Of a stretch of DNA of 64,000 nucleotides, positions 61,191 through 64,000 are shown one piece after another. The position numbers were made by a program, and so were the translations under genes. The notes under the pieces were generated by a model, which saw only the letters and a program-made list of their open reading frames with translations, made no database searches and was not told where the DNA came from. The stretch is from Pipra filicauda. Taxonomy: Eukaryota > Chordata > Aves > Passeriformes > Pipridae. Location of the stretch: assembly GCF_003945595.2 (NCBI RefSeq), contig NW_024104430.1:186001-250000 (forward strand), read 5' to 3'. Positions within the stretch are counted from its first letter, which is position 1. Each line of letters begins with the position of its first letter.

Positions 61191-64000
61191 TTGTTTTTTT
61201 TTTTCCCCAGTAGTTCATCTTTTTGATTTCTGGTATGGAAATATTTGCACCATACAATGCACTAGCTCTTCCAGAATAGTCATTCTGTCCTCGAGTGCAA
61301 AGAGTTATTAAGATTCTCATTACAAGGTATTTTCAAGTTAGTCAGGAAGTGGGAAGAGGAGTGATAATCAGTTACCAGGAAAAAGTAAATGTTGCCTTCT
61401 GACCTCTTATTATAAGAATGTAACCCACATCACCCATCTAATTTTTATGACCGACCCTTTTCGTGTCTATACGCAGTTCAATTAATTGGATATTATTATT
61501 TCAGAAAATTTCTGTAGGTCTAACTCTTTTCTTCTGGCAAGATCTGGGTTCAACTAAATTAAAATGACTGTGTTTGTCTGGTTCTGCTCACTTTGCAATG
61601 CTTAATTTTGTTGGTAGAGAAATAATGTCAGTCAACATTAAAAATATCTATGTGAAAGATATTGATAATTATCTAAATTCTATTTTTATGACAATATGAT
61701 TTTTGAGTGGAAGCCTGCTATTAAATATTATCTTGCAATATGGGACAGATTGAAATGCATCTATGCTCAAAAACCTTATCCTATTCAAGCATTGACAGAC
61801 AGCCATTCTGAGACGAATTCCTGGTGATACAGAATCAGTTCTAAAACAAACAGGGAACAATTAAACTATTAAATTGTTAAGCTTTTTATATTATTAAACA
61901 CGGTTATAGGCCACATGCTTGGGAAATAACTAGAAATAACTTTTTTTTTCACCAAAGAAGTCTCTGCATCATTTATATATATTCAAAAGGAAGAGGGAAA
62001 AAAAGGCATAGAGTAGATTAGGAACAAGTTACAGGTACAGTCTATATACACACACAGCTGTAAATCTTTTTGGTTACTTCATATGTAGGTATAAGGTTTG
62101 ATTTTATAAAGACATCATACTGATCATCCCTTGGTCTTAATCTGGGGACTTTCAGAGCTAGTGAGCCAATGTAATTCTAGCTAAGGATATCTCAGTGGGA
62201 GCTGTAGAAGTAGTATGCATCATAGATAAAGAATACGAGAACACACGAGATATATTGCTAAATGAAATTTTACATGACTTTTACAGTTTTCAAATACTGT
62301 TGAATGAAAAAAGTATGTTCATATGAATGTTCATGGATAATTAATAACAAAGATTGGAGGCATTATGAAGTGAACTGAGAATTACTAGCCAAATCAAGGT
62401 TGACAAATACATTTTTTCTAGGGGCTAAAGTACCTACTGCTAGCTTATAATATTAGTTAAAGTACTGTTAGTAAAATACATTGCTAATTAATAGCACAGA
62501 CTGAAACTTCAGATCTTTAAAATACTGGCATAACTCATCTTGGCTTCAGTATGGTTAAGATTAATGAATGCCTCTTCATGAAAGTAGCAATGAAATATAT
62601 ACATAAATAAATAAATTCTCTCTTATGTTGCCAAATCTAGGTTAAAATTCTCTACGGCACTAAGTAATAATTTATCAACTACTCTCTGTATCAAAGTAGG
62701 CTTCTGTGTTCAAAAACAGGCCAATTACTGAAGTCACTGACAGCAAGCGCTTGTATTTCTTCACATTTCTTCATCAGTGAGTGTGGAAATTTATTTCATT
62801 TCTCAGTGGTCTGGAACTCAAGCCAAAGTTTAAGCTGTAGCCTTTTTGCAGTCCTTTAAATGCATTGTTTTCACCAGACAGAAGGTTCTGCTAAATGCCT
62901 CACAAAAAAGGGGGAAAAAGTCATTCTTTCCCACTCCTTTTTTTTCCTGTAAGACAAATGTGGTTGTGTGTTATGGCCAATGTATTTTGTGAATGACATT
63001 CATACAGATTTAACAGACAAGAGGGACAAGCTCATTGGTAAACCCTGTCTCATTTATACGTGAAATTATTGATCGTAAAGGTCATCCAGCATATAAATTT
63101 AAAATTGCTGCAGCATTAATTTCTCTAAAATGCATGGAAACCTCCTGCTTTGTACTTAAGTATCCATCTGAGGCCACATGGGAATGATCATGGTGTGGTT
63201 AAGTTCTCGTTACTCCAGGCTTGAAGGGGTAGTTTTGTGCTCAATGGCTAATACATTTGTCTCACTGTGATGGATTAAACAGACACGCAGAGCTAGGAGC
63301 CTGTGGAGGGTGCTTCAGTAGGCTAAAGCCCTCATATTCTAGCCCAAGCCATAGGTAGCTCTGACAAAATGTTAGAAGCATAAAGATTTAGGTGCTCCTT
63401 CAGGATGTGAACTTATTACCTGTCTCAGGAGAGAAATGCAGTAAGAATATAATACTTCCTAGAACAGCACCAGGTCAGCCAGCATGGCCCTGAGCATTAT
63501 GGTGAAACCTTAACCTCAGTGAGTGCAGAAGGAATGCTCCTTTCAATAATAAACTCAGACCCTGGGTTCAGTGGAGGAGCTAATGTTGGTTTCCTCATCT
63601 CCAGAGATCTTTTTCCTTTGCATGTAATTGCATATGGTAGATTGTACTGCCAGTTTGCAGCTCCTTTCCTCCCTCTAATACTGATCTCTGGTACTAGGAA
63701 AGGATAAATATTGTTTTTCAAAAGGGTGACTTGACTCTTTCATACAGTCCATCACTGTCCTTTCCAATGCCTTTCATCATATGATCTAACAGCTGCCTGA
63801 AAATAGACCTGTCTATTCCTGTTGTCAGACACCACATGAACACAGACAGAGTCTTTTAAGAGAAGGAAAAAACACTGAGGAAAAGGAATGATGAATGCTA
63901 CAGATCCAGGAGAATCCATTCAGTCAGTGCATTAAATTCTTGTCAAATCTCTTCAGGGAAGAGATTAACCACTTAAGAAATCACAGCTGAACAATCTGAG
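60866..64000. other. AT-rich unique DNA to the window end
   Basis: Apart from the T tract at 61157-61189, no gene or interspersed repeat is recognised. Frames of 60 to 86 codons have no recognised relatives. Confidence 0.5.
61157..61189 (+). repeat. 33-T homopolymer within a T/G-rich tract
   Basis: Thirty-three uninterrupted T lie within a T/G-rich stretch from about 61134 to 61204, with a further 11-T run at 61194-61204. On the minus strand this would be a poly(A) stretch, but no AATAAA precedes it there and no retrocopied gene was recognised beyond it. Confidence 0.95.

Noticed and set aside
61060..61320. An 86-codon minus-strand frame with a long Lys run.
   Set aside because: The Lys run is the translated 33-T tract; the rest has no relative.
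1..64000. CRISPR arrays, operons, tRNA, rRNA, spliceosomal RNA or viral genes.
   Set aside because: No regularly spaced repeats, cloverleaf or known RNA sequence, and no retained retroviral or other viral coding region were seen on either strand by eye.

Overview
The window looks like nuclear DNA of a bird. It is AT-rich and eukaryotic, with no operons, no CRISPR array and no complete protein-coding gene. The repeats that can be named by eye are CR1 LINEs, including copies with the typical avian 3' ends, and solo LTRs of endogenous retroviruses of types common in bird genomes. Repeat identities come from recalled consensus patterns, not from a database search. The low base content and the long gene-free stretches suggest a gene desert or very large introns on a macrochromosome, but neither chromosome nor locus can be identified from the sequence.

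Layout. 1-13.1 kb is the repeat-rich end. It holds an internally deleted CR1 (402-808, minus), an LTR remnant (2680-3140, minus), a nested LTR cluster (4876-7030), a long reverse-transcriptase-bearing CR1 with a 17-unit ATTCT tail (8988-10460), a cluster of smaller CR1 pieces to 11.45 kb and another CR1 at 12.67-13.08 kb. From 13.1 to 43.9 kb the only interspersed repeat I recognise is one CR1 (18846-19356). The rest is apparently unique DNA with small simple repeats, a short minisatellite (20233-20314) and a minus-strand G-quadruplex motif (29369-29397). Further CR1 copies follow at 43.9-44.3, 50.5-51.0, 52.66-52.83 and 57.2-57.5 kb. A GC-richer unclassified block lies at about 59.75-60.65 kb and a 33-T tract at 61157-61189.

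Genes. No open reading frame could be assigned to a known protein. The longest frames (217 and 222 codons) lie inside an LTR and look spurious. Five short segments have a splice-acceptor-like start, a splice-donor-like end and an open frame between: 16005-16107, 24362-24414, 32045-32114, 50093-50180 and 60718-60806. They could be exons of one or more large plus-strand genes, but such combinations arise by chance in 64 kb of AT-rich DNA and their reading phases do not all fit together. They are therefore listed at low confidence.

How the parts relate. No pathway or system can be read from the window. The clearest history is in the transposons: an older LTR was split by a younger, CpG-rich LTR that left a 5-base target duplication, and CR1 copies of several subfamilies accumulated around it. 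I found no convincing undescribed biological system here.
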